64,000 nt of DNA from Laguncularia racemosa (GCA_037954665.1 JBBMOL010000021.1:2356001-2420000), one strand, 5' to 3'; positions 1 through 12,956 are shown, counted from the stretch's first letter. Notes: generated by a model not told the origin, from the sequence alone. Program-made: numbers and translations.

Positions 1-2849
1 AATATTTACTTTATCTCATTAATTGTAATATTAAGTTGAAAATATAAATAAAATTACCAATTTGCTTCTATTTGATCAATGATTGTAGTACTAATGAGAA
101 TATAATTATCATAATATTTGAATTTTTTATTCCTTCTAAAGAGAAAATAAAAAATTCTACTTTTTATAGGTAATAGCTATTCTCAACGAAATGAGAATAG
201 AAAAATCCTAAAAATTAAAATTCTCTCATTATTTTTTTAAGCAAATAAGATAATAGATAGTTGAAAAGGAATAACTATTTTATTTCTTCTCTATTACCTT
301 CAAATAAATGAATTATCACTCTCATTTTCTTCTCTCTCCTATATGCCCTCATAAACCAAACAATAGAATGAAAATATTCATTCCCAATTCCTCCCTTTCC
401 CATTCATTCCTTCCTCATTCCCTCATCCTAAACATTGTGATCGGATACATGAAGATAGGTCAAGCCTGAGTTTATCATAATAATAAAAGCCAAAATAGCA
501 GTGGAAAAAATATATATGAAGCATAAGTTTCTTATTATTATTATATTATTATTATTTATTATATTATTATTATTATTATTATTTTTGTGTATCTTACAAT
601 TTACCCAATCCACTACCAATTAACCAAGTTCAAATTTCAACTCCTATCTTAGCAATTAAAAAAATAAAAATTAGATCAAAGGGAAAAAAATATGGTTTTT
701 TTTTTTGTAATTTGATTTGGAAAATTCCCAACCCAAAAATTTATACTTAATATGGAAAATTAAACTAAATCAAACCCTTTTTAAAAAGACAACAATGTTT
801 TACTTACCATCTTAAAATTTTTCTTTGTCATACTAACTTTATGAATAACATTAGTTGATAATAAAAATTTGAAATACTTAATTGCATTAATATTAATTTT
901 ATCAATCTCTTACATAATTAAACAAGCTTAGTATTTATTAGAAAAGATTAAATGTTATGTAAGCACAACTTTTTAAATAACAAAATATAGTTCAATTGAT
1001 AAATTAAACTAAAGTTTTATATTGTGAAAGAATTCTTAAATTGAATTATACAGTTTGATTCAAAATGATAAAAAACAGAATAAGATTTTATGGTTTGTTT
1101 TGCTTCAGTAGGATAACTAAACCAAATCCAATAGCATTCATGCTCATACACTATTGAATACTTCTTTTTATTGCATGCAAAAAAGATCAATTTATATATT
1201 ATTTTTAAACATACAAGGCTGATGATTCTCAAATTACAATGATACATCTCACCAATAAGCTGCACTTCACCCTTCTAAAGATTTGATAATAATTTGAAGA
1301 AATTATATATCAAGAAAAGAAAATATTCATAACTGCAAAGGGGAAATATGTTAGTGAAAAAATATTTCATTAAATTTTCTCAAAAGGTCCATTTTTATCC
1401 CTTGAAAAGTTATTAGATTCCATATCAAAGTGACTATTGTTATATTGGCATGAGATCTTTTGGAATAGGAGTTTTCAATTCATACACTAACATGGCAAAG
1501 AAAACACTAAATAGGAAAGTTTCCATCAAGTCTAAGCCATAAACACACTTGATCAAGTTGTCAATTTGAGCCCAACCTACTAATTAGACACAACATAATA
1601 TGATATGTTTATAAACGAGTTTATATAAACAAAAATTAATACAATTGATAAATGAATCAAATCTATATATAAATATATCTATTAGGTTTAGCATCTAAAC
1701 TTATCAATAAACCCATTTAATAAACAAATCCGATAAATATATCTAGATTTGACTCGCAAACCCATATAATATTAAGATTTTCAATGTTTGAAGTTTGATT
1801 TCATACTCTACTATATTTTTACTCTAATCTCTTCTCTAATTTCATCCATATTTTATTTTGTTACAATTTTATTTTGGTACTTCTAGTAAAAATTGAATTG
1901 AATGTATTAATAAATTTTTATTTGAGTTAGTTATGTAATGTTGTGGATTGACGCACATAACGACTATGCCATAATTAAGGTAGTCACATAGTACTTAAAG
2001 TTTGATTCATAGTTAGATTATTTAGTTGTTTTTTTTTTTTAAACTTATCCATATATTTAGCTTATAAATAAAAAGATATCCTTAGAAGTAATAAGTTTTC
2101 CAATGTAATTTCTATTAAAATCATTACGCAAATTAGAAATGATACTAGAAACATTATCTTCAAATAAATACTCAATAGATATGATATATTTATTTTGAAA
2201 TTTCCTTGGTTGGTAAATGATCCAACTTAGACACGAAACGAGCATATTAAAAGGGTTGGATTATTGGTTTAGATTTTCAAACATTACTAATAAAACAAGT
2301 TGCACTATAGGTCAATGTTCTTAAATACAAACTTCGTTTGAATCTAACATAAAACATGAATAGTTTGCACGAATCATCAATCCAAAGCTTCATCAATCTC
2401 TTAGTATATTAAAAGGAAATAAGATATGTTACTATTATTAAAGCCTAAAATCTTCAAGGTTGTATAATTATCATTAGGTATGTATTAGCATTTGTCTTTA
2501 TTTTATCTTTATCTTTTATATGTTCTAACAATCCTTGTATTGTTTTATTGGAGTGCCAATTTTAAAACAATACTAAAAAGATACAAAAAAAAATAAATGC
2601 TAAAACAAGAGCTAAAAGCAAGGAAGCTCTGTTAAAATATATGATTCAAAGATTATATTGTTCAAACAAATTAAAAAAGAAATGCAACAAGTGCATTGAA
2701 GAAGATTATATTCAACTAGTGTATATCTATTATTACTAGATTAATACAACATGGGAAAAAAAAAACTGTTTTTTTTTTTTTTGGTTACCATCTTTTAGGC
2801 AAACGGGTGCAGCGTATGCTAATTTTATATTATTTTCTATATCGATTTT
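1..2849. other. AT-rich intergenic DNA, no gene recognised
   Basis: No reading frame here resembles a known protein. The open frames are short and low in complexity. The stretch holds runs of A and T, an ATT-rich microsatellite near 529-582, and a small perfect inverted repeat near 177-200 (CTATTCTCA and its complement around a short loop). The region 300-430 is rich in CATTCC-type words, as in some decayed MITEs, but no paired termini could be defined. Confidence 0.6.
529..582. repeat. ATT/TTA microsatellite
   Basis: Interrupted runs of the trinucleotide ATT over about 55 bp. Its reverse reading gives a poly-Asn/Ile frame that is not a gene. Confidence 0.9.
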
Positions 2850-2859
2850 TTTTTTTGTG

Positions 2860-4130
2860 TTAATCAATAATTTTATTTATATAAGGAAGAATTTACAATC
2901 GTCAATTGACGAGAAAGTATTCACACCTACTTTATGTTAAGTTAGAGTATACAAAAACACCGTAAAAAACAAGAAAAAACTAAATAGAAACTTCAATAAA
3001 GCTTAGAATAAGCTATAATTTGGCTAGCAAGAGAGTTTGATTTGGGACATAATTGTTCAATTCTAACATGATTACAAGCTCTCCATATACAATATACAAT
3101 TGCAGCTAAGGAAGTTCTCTACTTCTTAATCTTGGGATCTTTAGACGAGGTTGTTGTAGTAAGATCGGAAGTAGCTCCTTGCCATGATAGAAAAGAAGGT
3201 GGGCATTCTAGTACTTCACACACCAGAGCCTAAACTCGAGAAGAGTAGAGGCAATTAAATAAGAGGTGAGAATGATATTCATGACCTTAAGAGCATAAAT
3301 AGCATGTGTTAGATGATACTAATCCCCAAGCAGACATTTTGTCTAATGTTTGGAGTTCCCCTATCCATGCTAGCCATAGAAAGAAGGCATGTTGTGGGAT
3401 AGTTGTAGGGTTCCAAATCACTTTGCTCTAGAGCACCGAGAGAGCAACAGATGCAAGGAATTCACATCCCAACTTAATAGAATAGTTATTAGAGTGAGAA
3501 TTCTTTCATTTGAAAATATTCGATTGAGTATAATCAGATGTTAGACTATACGAGCTGTTGAAAGTTATCCAAAAGTCTCCTTTTGGCAATCTCCATGTAG
3601 AACCATGTAATAAGCAACAAAGTCGTGCACTCTTATCAAGACCTAAAAACATAATCTCTTAGGCACTATGGTTAATGTCAAGTGGCCCTATTAGTAGTCA
3701 ATAATCTAACCAAAGTGAGACGGATAGGCCATTTTTCACTTCCCACATGAATTGCATTAGAACAAGATGTTGTAGCTTCAATACTTTCTTCCAATTCCAT
3801 GAGCATTGGGTTAGAGTCTTCACATTCCAAAAACTCCTCCCTTTAATGTAAGTCAAATGTATCCAATCTACCCATAAACCTCTCCAACCTCCCTTAAATA
3901 GGTACCAAATGTTCTTGATTTGGGCTACCTTGTTTCACACAACCAGTTTGAGAATTCCCAATCCCCCACTCTCTTTTGGGCTACAAATAACATCCCATTT
4001 CACTTTAGCCTTAGAGATATTTGACCTTTCGCCCCACAAAAAGTACTAAAGTGTTTGCTCAATTTGTAGAATAACAAATTGAGGTGGAAGGAAAGTGGGG
4101 CTTCAAAACACTTATACAGAAAATAGTACT
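2860..4130 (-). mobile_element. LINE (L1-type) relic, RT thumb to zf-RVT
   Basis: Read on the minus strand, the sequence from about 4,060 gives a nearly open frame with the motifs LWGERSNISKAKVKWDVICS, PKESGGLGIL and KNIWYLFKGGWRGLWVDWI, followed by WNWKKVLKLQHL. This is the segment after the reverse-transcriptase core of plant L1-type LINEs. Further down are FFLWLAWIGELQT, DKMSAWGLVSSNTCYLCS and HLLFNCLYSS, the zinc-binding zf-RVT region (CxxC, H, C). Several stop codons and frame changes break it. The RT catalytic core and endonuclease are missing, so the copy is 5'-truncated. A T-run near 2,849-2,858 on the plus strand fits the poly(A) tail of a minus-strand copy. Confidence 0.8.
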
Positions 4131-4159
4131 AACTTGATAAGCTATAATTTAGTCCTAAA

Positions 4160-4955
4160 TGACAAAAATTTCGCTAGCTGAAGCTCCTCTCATGGAAGTA
4201 GAGTAAAAAGGAGATTGGGTGGAGAGGTAAAGGAAGGAGAGAATGAACCAAAGGTGTGAGCAAAAAAGAGAATAAATCGATGGGAGTTTTTTGGGGTCCT
4301 AAGGAGGTTGCTTAGGATGGTTTTCTAGTGAGAGGAGAAAGCGAAAACCCGGATAGCTATAAGTTCATTTTCGATTCTATATCGAATTTGAGGACATCAT
4401 GGTTTCTAGTTATTAAAACCCAACATATTTCCTTTCTTTAACCCTCAAGGAATCATCTCTAACTTCAGTCATTGGATCCCTTCTACATTCTCCCCGTCAA
4501 GTATCAATAAGAAACCACATTAACTAATTCTCATGACCACGAACTAGAACAGCACGGGAAACCCAAATCTGCAAATTCCAAATCCTATCACCGAGAGTAT
4601 CTTACAAACGAGAAACTAACAAGTGTTAGGGAGGATTTGCTTAGGATTTTGGACTAAACATGCACATGGCAACATTTCCTATGTTGGACCAAAGATAACA
4701 GAAAAACATCAAGAAAATAAACAAATTTCCACCCTGATTAACATGGTTCGTGTATGATTGACATGACAAGCAAGCTGAGCATTCATAAGATGGCGACTAC
4801 AAAAGATTTTATATGAATTAGAACTTAACCAATATCACCTACTTAACCCACGATTAAATCCAGCAGAAACTAGACATAACTTTACAATTTTCAAATTCTA
4901 CCTGCACCTTTAAATGCAACCACTTCACCTTAGACACTTTCATACCCTTCCTTTA
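4160..4955. other. Spacer between LINE relic and gene 1, includes gene 1 3' region
   Basis: No protein family is recognised. The part next to 4,955 must hold the 3' untranslated region of the minus-strand gene. I could not place a clear polyadenylation signal. The stretch 4,160-4,400 is G-rich on the plus strand and may be more of the decayed LINE. Confidence 0.45.
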
Positions 4956-7900
4956 TCAGTAGACGGAATCCTGTCCTGGACTATCAGCATGCATATCCAT
5001 GGAGGTGTCAATGGTACAAGCAGAATTCGTCTCCCTGTTACTTTGAGGATAATTGTTTTCATTATTTCGTGGGCCATTTCCTGATGATGTTGTATTGTTT
5101 TGATGATATCCACCCTGTGTCAAGTGATAATGCTGAAGGCTCCTGCGAACTGGGCTTGAGAGTGCATTTGAGAAGACAGTGTTCTTTCCCTGATGCTCAG
5201 AGTGGCTAGACCGCACTCCCTGTGCAAGGGTTGCTGCAAGAAATGGATTAGAAGGAGCAGGGACACCTGGATTAGATGAATGCAGGGCACTTTGAGCATT
5301 CTGCTGCTGAAATGGAAGCCTGGGTGACATTGGTGGCTCATCTGCTCCATACTCAAGCTCATTCTAGAGAAGGAAAAAAAAAAAAAGGGAATAAACACCA
5401 TTGACAAAAAAGCCATAGAACCTATATAGGTTTGGCAGTCCCCTATATTCATAAAAAGGAAATCAGATGAACCACCTTTTTTTTTTTTTTTTGAACTAGA
5501 ATGCCTAGACTATTAGACTACTGCAAGAAATCAAATAAGTCTATTTCAAAAGAAAAACACAGCTGATGAAGCCACTTTACAGCCTGCAGCTGTAACTTGC
5601 TTCCCTCAGATTTTCATACACAATTTAAGCAAACCTCCTGATGGCAATTATCCCCCTGATACCATAAGAATATTTGGACAAATTTTGCATGCACAATTGA
5701 TGGAGACATTTGGACTTGCCCAAGTGATTAGAATATTCACAATGTCTAGTCCACCTCAAATGATAATGATAGGAATTCTTGTGGCAAATCCTACAGATAA
5801 AACAAGATATTGCCTGGGGACAAGTTAGTTGAGCTCAAGTTTGAATAGCTTAATAAAACCAAGGAGGCAACCCTTGAGTCTAACCAACATTGCATTTTCT
5901 TAGCTACTCTTAGTCATATATGTGTCCCTTATTTTTTCTGTACACATTTTCACATGAATTCTTGATATGAAAGTCTTTACATTTACCGATAGATCATCAA
6001 TACCCTTGAATTTCTAATGTAGCCACTGACACTTCAAGATTTGCAAAATTAACAGCATGCACTTCTTCTATGAAAATGTCATTATATTTGAGCACTACCA
6101 CATTTCCCATTGAAAGATGCATGCAAAACACTAAACAGGATAAAATTGTCCAATCACAACCATGCCAACATCCAAACTTGACCTAAAATCTTCATCATAT
6201 GTGAATAATATCTAACATGTTTTTCCTTCAAATTACTTATATACCTCCATTTTAAGGTAGAAGTAATCCTCAGTAGGGTTCTCTTGTACAATGCGTGTAT
6301 AGAGCACAAATGGAACTTCAATGACTTACAGGACTTTATGTATATCGCAGATGTTTCCTTTTAAGCCCCTGTTCACATCCATTATACGTTTGTTAAAATA
6401 AATTTTGCAACATGCTGTTACTTTTTTTGGATAAATACAACATGGTGTTACTGCTTTGCAGTAGTTCATATTGTGGATCAGTAGGGCAGCTGTCACAACA
6501 ACATACACTTTAAAGAGTGTGGCACAATATCACCATCTGCTTGGTTAAGGGCAGAAACACAGAGGTTTTTTATATTAGTCAAGGGTTAGTGCAGTGACAA
6601 AAATATCTTAGTTTTGATAGTATTGAAGGTTCTTATAAAATTATTCAGTAATATCTTGTGCATTATCATTCTTCTTGCTGGATTTTGATGCAAGATGACT
6701 AGAAAAGAGCTCAATTAATGATCTTGAAACTTGTCCAAGAAATGCTTAGTTACTAACCTTAGATTTAAAATGTACTCCACACATGTTTCACCATGCACTT
6801 GATAAATCAAGCCTAGCTGGTCAAGTTTGATAGCATAAATCTTTACCACATATCTTCAAAAAAGTTAAAATACCCCAACCAATATAATCCAAATCCTACC
6901 CTCCACAAATTAACCATAACCATGCATGATAGGGTTCCAGATCCAAAATATCGAATTAAAGTGAAATTCTAGGGTTAAGTTTCAGAAAAGTAGAAAAAGA
7001 AAGTACTTGAGTCAATATGCTCAGAAGATCTGTAGCCAAAACTGCTTAAGAAACTTCTATCTGGACTTTCCTAACTAACTGAGCTGTTTGTATTTAGTCT
7101 TCCTCCCATGTGCAACTGTCTTGAAGCCCTTCCTTATTCTACTAACTATTTTATTCCACTAACTACCACTATTTACAATACATGTGGACCACCTAATTTG
7201 TAGCGCAATACTTGCTCTTATGACTACAGAGACAATACATCCTAACTAGAAGTTACAGATACCCTTGACATCATCAAACAAAGAAGGGATGGATTTATAT
7301 CCTCCACCATTAACTAGTCACCATCTATCTTATTTTGGTCATCTGCAATTCACCCTTGATTCTATTCCCTACGCAAGAATATTGATTTTATATGTTTACT
7401 CAATAAATAAATATGAGATCTGAGCAAGCGAATGGGAAATTTTCTTAAGAGTGGGGACTACAAGAACTTTCACAAGGCCAAAGCTACTATGGCTGGGTAA
7501 GCAGACCCAAGAATGAAGAAAGCCTATGAGATATGAGTGCGTTGCAAAGCAGCATGGACTAAAAAGATACAACTAGTTTATGTCTGAACCATCTGATGGC
7601 TATGGAAAAAAGGGGTCCCTAGTAACCTCCTCAGACAACAAAATTTCTGAACTGTGAAGATCCTAAGGAATCCTCATGCATTTAAGGGAAAGCATTCCAC
7701 TGCTAATTCAGCTAAGGAACTGTAGCCGTATCAACAATTTTACTAAAGCCTGTCCAATTACTTGTTCAAGGCTCATGCCAGTACCAATACTGAGTTAGGG
7801 TTACCCAGAAAGATGGGGGTCGAACAAAACTCAACACTCAGTAAATCAACTAATACATCTACACCATATCAAAACCACAAGTTTTGTGTAGGCAACAAAT

Positions 7901-9056
7901 TGCCACAACAACATTCAATAAGCATGAGTAAAGTTGTACTTGCTTAGACTATAGTACAACATTAAACGCAAACTTGAAAGCCAGCAGAGCAAAACTAAAC
8001 CAAGCGATCCAGTCAACTGTCAACATACCATAAGCTGGTTTATATGTAAGAGAAGACCCATATTTGTCCTAATGGCATCCATTAGGAAGAGGAAGGAGCT
8101 ATCACAACACGGCTTATGATGAGATACACACACCTTATATTAGTACGAAACAAGAAGATTCCGTCATTCTATGAGGATACTGACATTTTATAAACCCTTT
8201 GTGTTTCCACACCTGTACGAATAACTGTTCATTACAATATGCATATTTTTTTTCCCCTTAAACCCCTCTTGTAAACACAACTACAGCAATTACCATCAGC
8301 CTATGGAATGAATAAATCAGGTCAAAAGTTTCAGAAAATTAACATCAAAATCAGACCTGCAAATATGCCACTATGTCAATTGTAGACAGTCTCAATCCAT
8401 CTTCTTGTTGTCTCAAAATCCACTGATACAATTTCTCCTGGAATTTTACGCCCAAAAAAAAATCCAAAATTTAGTCAAAACCTAACAAAAAATCTAACCA
8501 CAAGAGAACAAGCAAAACTGTAACTTCACAAACAAAGATTATACAAAATAAAATAAAAGCAAAAACTCAAGCCAACTAAAGCGAATACCCAAAAAGAGAG
8601 AAGAAAATTAAACGTAATATAAGCACAAAGCAACAGTAAAAATTGTAATTTTACTAACAAAAGGATAGGATTTATTACAAAAATAAAAAAATTTAGACCT
8701 AATAAATAATAAATTCAAAAAAAAAAAACCCAATGAAATCTAAAAAAGTATAACCACAAAACAACCACCAAAATCGCACCTTTATGAGTAAAACACTACA
8801 ATTAACATAAGAAAAGACTAAATTTATTTATTGAAAAAAAAAAAAGACTAAAACTTCATAGATAATAAAAAGAAGGAATCAGATAAAAGATTCGAACCAT
8901 GGCGTGACGTTCACCAGCATGGAAGGATTGACGCTGGTGGTTCATGGCCTGAGTATAGAGCTGAGAGAGAGAATTGGCGGCACTACAAAAGGAGCTGTAC
9001 AGGGTACGATCCACTTCGTCAAGGCGTGTAGCGACGGATTTCCTCTTCTTCGCCAT
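4956..9056 (-). CDS. Plant-specific conserved protein of unknown function, 215 aa, three exons
   Basis: Three coding exons join in frame on the minus strand: 9,056-8,898 (53 codons), 8,437-8,357 (27 codons) and 5,363-4,956 (135 codons plus TGA). All junctions are phase 0 with GT donors and AG acceptors (ATG|GTTCGA, CCAG|GAGAAA, TTGCAG|GTCTGA, CTCTAG|AATGAG). The start is the first ATG of exon 1. The protein opens with a basic MAKKRKS stretch that could be a nuclear signal, then a compact region (TRLDEVDRTLYSSFCSAANS, SQLYTQAMNHQ, EKLYQWILRQQEDG), a short acidic linker, and a tail rich in Ser, Asn, Pro and Gln with SNALSSPVRRSLQHYH. The tail looks disordered. From memory this matches a conserved single-domain angiosperm family usually listed as uncharacterised. 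Some entries carry a 'holocarboxylase synthetase' label; I see no biotin-ligase motif to support that. Gene structure is firm; function is unknown. Confidence 0.85.
5364..8356 (-). other. Intron 2 of gene 1 (about 3 kb)
   Basis: The stretch between coding exons 2 and 3 has no recognisable coding sequence on either strand. It holds poly(T)/poly(A) runs (about 5,371 and 5,477) and ordinary AT-rich DNA. Intron 1 (8,438-8,897) is also non-coding. Confidence 0.75.
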
Positions 9057-9360
9057 TAGGAAGATTGAGAAAAAGGAAAAAGAAAGTCTAGCGTTAGAAT
9101 TAGGGTTAGGAGTGGATTGAATAGATTGGAATCGAACGGTTTCTGGAGAGAGATAGGGAGAGTTTTCTTTTTTTATTTTTTGAAGTTAGGTGATGCTGGG
9201 ACGGAACGAATGGGTGCACTTGCAGGAAGGAGATGGAGTGCTTATGTGGATATCCCGCCACGTTTAGCATGCGCGTGGCTTTCTTTCTATTGCCCCCTCG
9301 TCGGCCTCCAATCGCGCACTAAAGGCGACTTCCGAATCTTCGTCCACTATAATCAAACAA
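9057..9360 (-). promoter_or_regulatory. 5' leader and likely promoter of gene 1
   Basis: The 300 bp upstream of the start codon keep far more CpG (words such as CCGCCACG, GCGCGTGG, CGTCGGCC) than neighbouring DNA, as an unmethylated promoter would. No convincing TATA box was placed. Most of this region belongs to the duplicated block starting at about 9,107. Confidence 0.4.
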
Positions 9361-10140
9361 TATATATATATATTGAATTTTGGTTTAACCCTTAATTTTA
9401 CTAATATATTATTGATAAAAATTTAATAATAATTTAATATATATAATTAATAATAAAATTAAAAGTTAAATTGATTTTATTAAAATTTCGAGTAGAATCA
9501 TATATATATATATATATATTACATTATATAATTTTAGTAAAATAAATTCAAAAATAATATATTATAATAAGTTATTTAGATGATTATTTAGGTGGTAGTT
9601 ATTTAAAGATAAATTATTTAATATATTTATTTTTCAATAATTGTTATATACAAATAAGTCATTTTAAATAACTATTTAATTATTTTCATCCTTAAGTAAA
9701 GTGTAGCTTCCACTAATATATAAACTAAATAGCGAAAGGCTAGAATAACTTGTATGAGATAACGCTAATTCACTTTGGTAATTAAAATAAGACTGGAATG
9801 AAATTTAGGAGATATACGAATGTAAAAAATATACTTGAATTGATACAATAGATATAAGTATTAATAAAATAAGAATGCAAATATGCACACCCTTATACGC
9901 CTCTATAACAACCAATATATATCAAGATACTATTACCAAATAAATATGAAAAGTAAAACAATAATAATTTTATGCAATGATATTAGATAAAGGAAATTTA
10001 TATGACATAAAAAAAAACTAAAAATTCAAAAAAAGCGATAAATAAAAGGACATAGTACTAGCAAACATGCTTATGCAATTAAATATAATAATATAATCAA
10101 ATTTAAAATATAAAACAACCACTAAATTGAATTATATTAT
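9107..10140. repeat. Direct repeat, copy 1 (gene 1 upstream block)
   Basis: Matches 12,338-13,270 in the same orientation over nearly its whole length. Shared words include GGGTGCACTTGCAGGAA, TAGCTTCCACTAATATA and AATGCAAATATGCACACCC, in the same order. Copy 2 lacks roughly 9,375-9,500. The block starts about 50 bp upstream of the gene 1 ATG. An AT dinucleotide run lies at about 9,500-9,521. Confidence 0.9.
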
Positions 10141-10889
10141 AATATATAGTTTTAGAAACACTTTCTTTTTTGTACAATACCTTTTTATGGTATCATTAAT
10201 ATATTATAATAAATTTTTTTGTTAAATTTATTATAATATATAATTTCGAAAGAAAAAAACATGTCTTTTTCAATTAAATATTTTCAAAAATAGTGGCTCT
10301 TCAATAAATTGTGTTAGTCATTTTAATTTAATCTTTAAAAAAAAATCTTAGACATTACTATTTATAACTTTAGAAGCTTTAATGTTAATTCTCCTTGTAT
10401 GACAGCTTAAATACTCACTAAATGCTTATTAAGACACACTCTATTTCTTGCTTTTTATTTTTCTTCTTTTTCACTTCCATTCCTCTCTCTCTCTCTCTCT
10501 CTTAGTCTCTATAATTGTCATGATATCTTTCTATCTCTCTTTCTTGCTTCTTTTTTTTTTTTTTCCTTAACAACAATAATGACAATGATAATAACAATGC
10601 TTTTTGTCTTTAGAGTCTCATAGAAAGGTGGGTTTTTGGTCAAATTATTTTTTGTGTTACTAAGACATGTTGCACTACCTCATGACCCTCTAACTAAGGG
10701 TTACCCACTTATTCCACCTCCATTGTCTTCATCACCTCCAACACTATAGATTGATATCACCTAACGTATGTATTTGGTACCTGATATGATGGGCATGATG
10801 CATCACTAATAGCAACAAATATTGCAATAGCACTAATAGATGCTATAGCAACAACATATGAGATTTGAGCAACATATAATGTAGGCAAG
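10141..10889. other. AT-rich spacer with CT-rich tract
   Basis: No gene seen. It holds a TC microsatellite (about 10,485-10,502) and a T-run near 10,551. The last 200 bp may be the unrecognised start of the gypsy gag that follows. Confidence 0.5.
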
Positions 10890-12150
10890 AGACAAACAAG
10901 ATGGTATAGTCAAGCTCCATGACTTTATGAAATTGGTGACACTATTTTCTACTGAGGCTTTAGATCCCTTAGTTGCTAAAAATTAGATAGAGGAGTCAGA
11001 GAAAACCTTTTATCCCTATGGGATACTTGGGAATAGGAAGCTAAATTATGTAGTATTTATATTAAAGATGATGCATCAAATTGGTAGAGGGCAACTTATA
11101 GGCTAATTGAGCAAGAGATCACTTAGGAGAGATTTAGGGAAGCTTTCTTTGATTAGTTTTATCTTGTGAGCTTAAGAGAAAAGATGATAGCAGCCTTTCT
11201 GAACTTAAAGCAAGGATCTCGTGCAATAAAAGAATATAAAGCTAAAATGAACCACTTATTGAAGTTTATGCCTAAAGCATACAAAAATAATGAGAGGTCC
11301 AAGGTACTAAAGTTTGTAAATGAGCTGGTGTTAAGGTTGTAACATGAGGTTAGGGGTTTTAAGTTGAAGACCTATTTTGCTATAGTGAGCAAGGCAAAAG
11401 CTCTTTGAGCGAGGAAGTAAGAACATTAGAAAGCATGACATGAGGTGGGCCATGAGGCATGGGAAGAGGCCTATAACAATAGTTAGTTCTTTTAGTGATA
11501 GATTTTCTAGAGGCCATGTGAGTAAGAAGCCTATGGGGATGGCTAAGAAACCCTAGTCACAAATGGCAAAGCTTGTTCTTCTTAGGATTTATTAGAGGAG
11601 CCTTAGGTGATATGGACCATATAAGATTGGAGATTGAAAGTGGGATCCTAAAGTATGTTTTACATGTGGTAAAGAGGGCCATCAAAGCTATGAGTGACCA
11701 AACCCTTTATTAAAGCTAGCGTTTTTGCTATATCTACCAGTAAAAGGGACATAAGACTATTGATTGTAAGGAGAAGCAAAAGGGTAATATAGTGAAGCTT
11801 ATTGAGAAAGGGAAGCTTGGTGCAAGAGTTTTTGCACTACAACATGAGCACATTGCTAATACTGACCCACTTGCAGGTATGCTCCAAATCACAACTTGAT
11901 TTGCATATGTGCTAATAGATACTGAAGTTGCTCATTCATGTGTGTTTAATGATTTTGTGACTACTCGTGGATTATTTGTTGACGTTCATTTTGCTGAATT
12001 TTATGTGAGTTATCCTATAGGTGCTGGATCTATGTTGAATAGAATTTGTAAAGATGTTGATGTACTTGTTGTTGATAGGCATATGCTTGTCGATATGATT
12101 GTACTGAGTATGATTGATTTTGATAAATCTTGGGAATGAATTAGTTAACT
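10890..12150 (+). mobile_element. Ty3/gypsy gag-protease relic
   Basis: The plus strand reads, through stops and frame changes, HDFMKLVTLFSTEALDPLVA, then FREAFF and FYLVSLREKMIAAFLNLK with EYKAKMNHLLKFMP. This is the capsid pattern of plant chromovirus-type gypsy elements. A zinc knuckle follows at about 11,655: CFTCGKEGHQSYE, where the last Cys is now TGA. A second, worse one ends KGHKTIDC. At about 11,904 is a protease-like segment, YVLIDTEVAHSCVFNDFV; the active site D-T-G/A has become D-T-E. The relic stops soon after SMIDFDKSWE. No RT, integrase or clear LTR is attached; the flanking repeats at 9,107 and 12,338 might be LTRs but carry no primer-binding site that I can see. Confidence 0.8.
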
Positions 12151-12160
12151 TAATATCATG

Positions 12161-12318
12161 TGATGGATGACTGTTGAAAAGAAATCCTAAGATTTGGGTT
12201 TAGAAATGAGGAGTTTAGTTTCCAATTGGAGGTGAATCATGATGGATGACTGTTGAAAAGAAATCCTAAGATTTGGGTTTAGAAATGAGGAGTTTAGTTT
12301 CCAATTGGAGGTGAATCA
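12161..12318. repeat. Perfect 79-bp tandem duplication
   Basis: Two adjacent 79-bp units (12,161-12,239 and 12,240-12,318), each starting TGATGGATGACTGTTG and ending GGAGGTGAATCA, with no mismatch seen. The perfect match in a heavily decayed region points to a recent event. Confidence 0.95.
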
Positions 12319-12577
12319 CATGATATGGGGCTTTTAATAGGAGTGGATTGAATTGAATGGAATCTAACAGTTTAGGGGAGAGATAGGAAAAGTTATTTTT
12401 TTAGCTAAGTGATGATAGGATGGAACCAATGGGTGCACTTGCAGGAAAGAGATGAAGTGCATATGTAGGTATCTCGCTGCATTTAGCATGCATGGCTTTT
12501 ATTCTATTAACCCCTCATCAACCTCTAATCATGTTGTAAATACTAGTTCCAAATCCCTTGTCTATTGTAATCAAATA

Positions 12578-12579
<2 letters not shown>

Positions 12580-12611
<32 letters not shown>
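12580..12611. repeat. TA dinucleotide microsatellite
   Basis: About 16 TA units, inside copy 2 of the direct repeat. Confidence 0.95.
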
Positions 12612-12616
<5 letters not shown>

Positions 12617-12910
12617 TATAATTTTAGTAGCATAAATTTAAAAATAATATATAGTAATAAGTTATTTAAATGATCTTTTAGGTTGTAGTTGTTTAGAGAT
12701 AAATTATTTTGGATAGTTATTTTCAATGATGGTTAAGTAAAAATAAGTTATTTTAGATAATTACTCCATTATTTTTGTTCGTAAACACCTTAATGTAAGT
12801 GTAGCTTCCACTAATATAGATTAAATATCAAAAAGCTAGAATGACTTATATGAAATAATGTTAGGTCACTTTGGTAATTGAAATAAGGTCTGAATGAAAT
12901 GAATGCAAAA

Positions 12911-12956
12911 TATATATATATACGTGTGTGTGTGTGTGTGTGTCTATGTGTGTGTA
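12911..12956. repeat. Compound TA/GT microsatellite
   Basis: A TA run turns into a GT run (about ten units, then a broken second GT run). It is absent at the matching point of copy 1, so it grew after the duplication. Confidence 0.95.

Noticed and set aside
5120..5452. Minus-strand frame overlapping exon 3 of gene 1
   Set aside because: It is an alternative frame of the same exon and runs into the intron; the other frame joins perfectly to the conserved exons.
7762..7947. Plus-strand frame of 61 codons
   Set aside because: Inside intron 2 of gene 1, no motif, no sign of coding constraint.
9117..9395. Open frame of 92 codons on the plus strand next to gene 1
   Set aside because: It lies in the divergent upstream block, ends in a TA microsatellite, and the copy at 12,341 does not preserve the frame. 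No recognisable motif.
10485..10502. TC repeat considered as a plant Y-patch promoter element
   Set aside because: No gene start follows on either strand; it is better described as a microsatellite.
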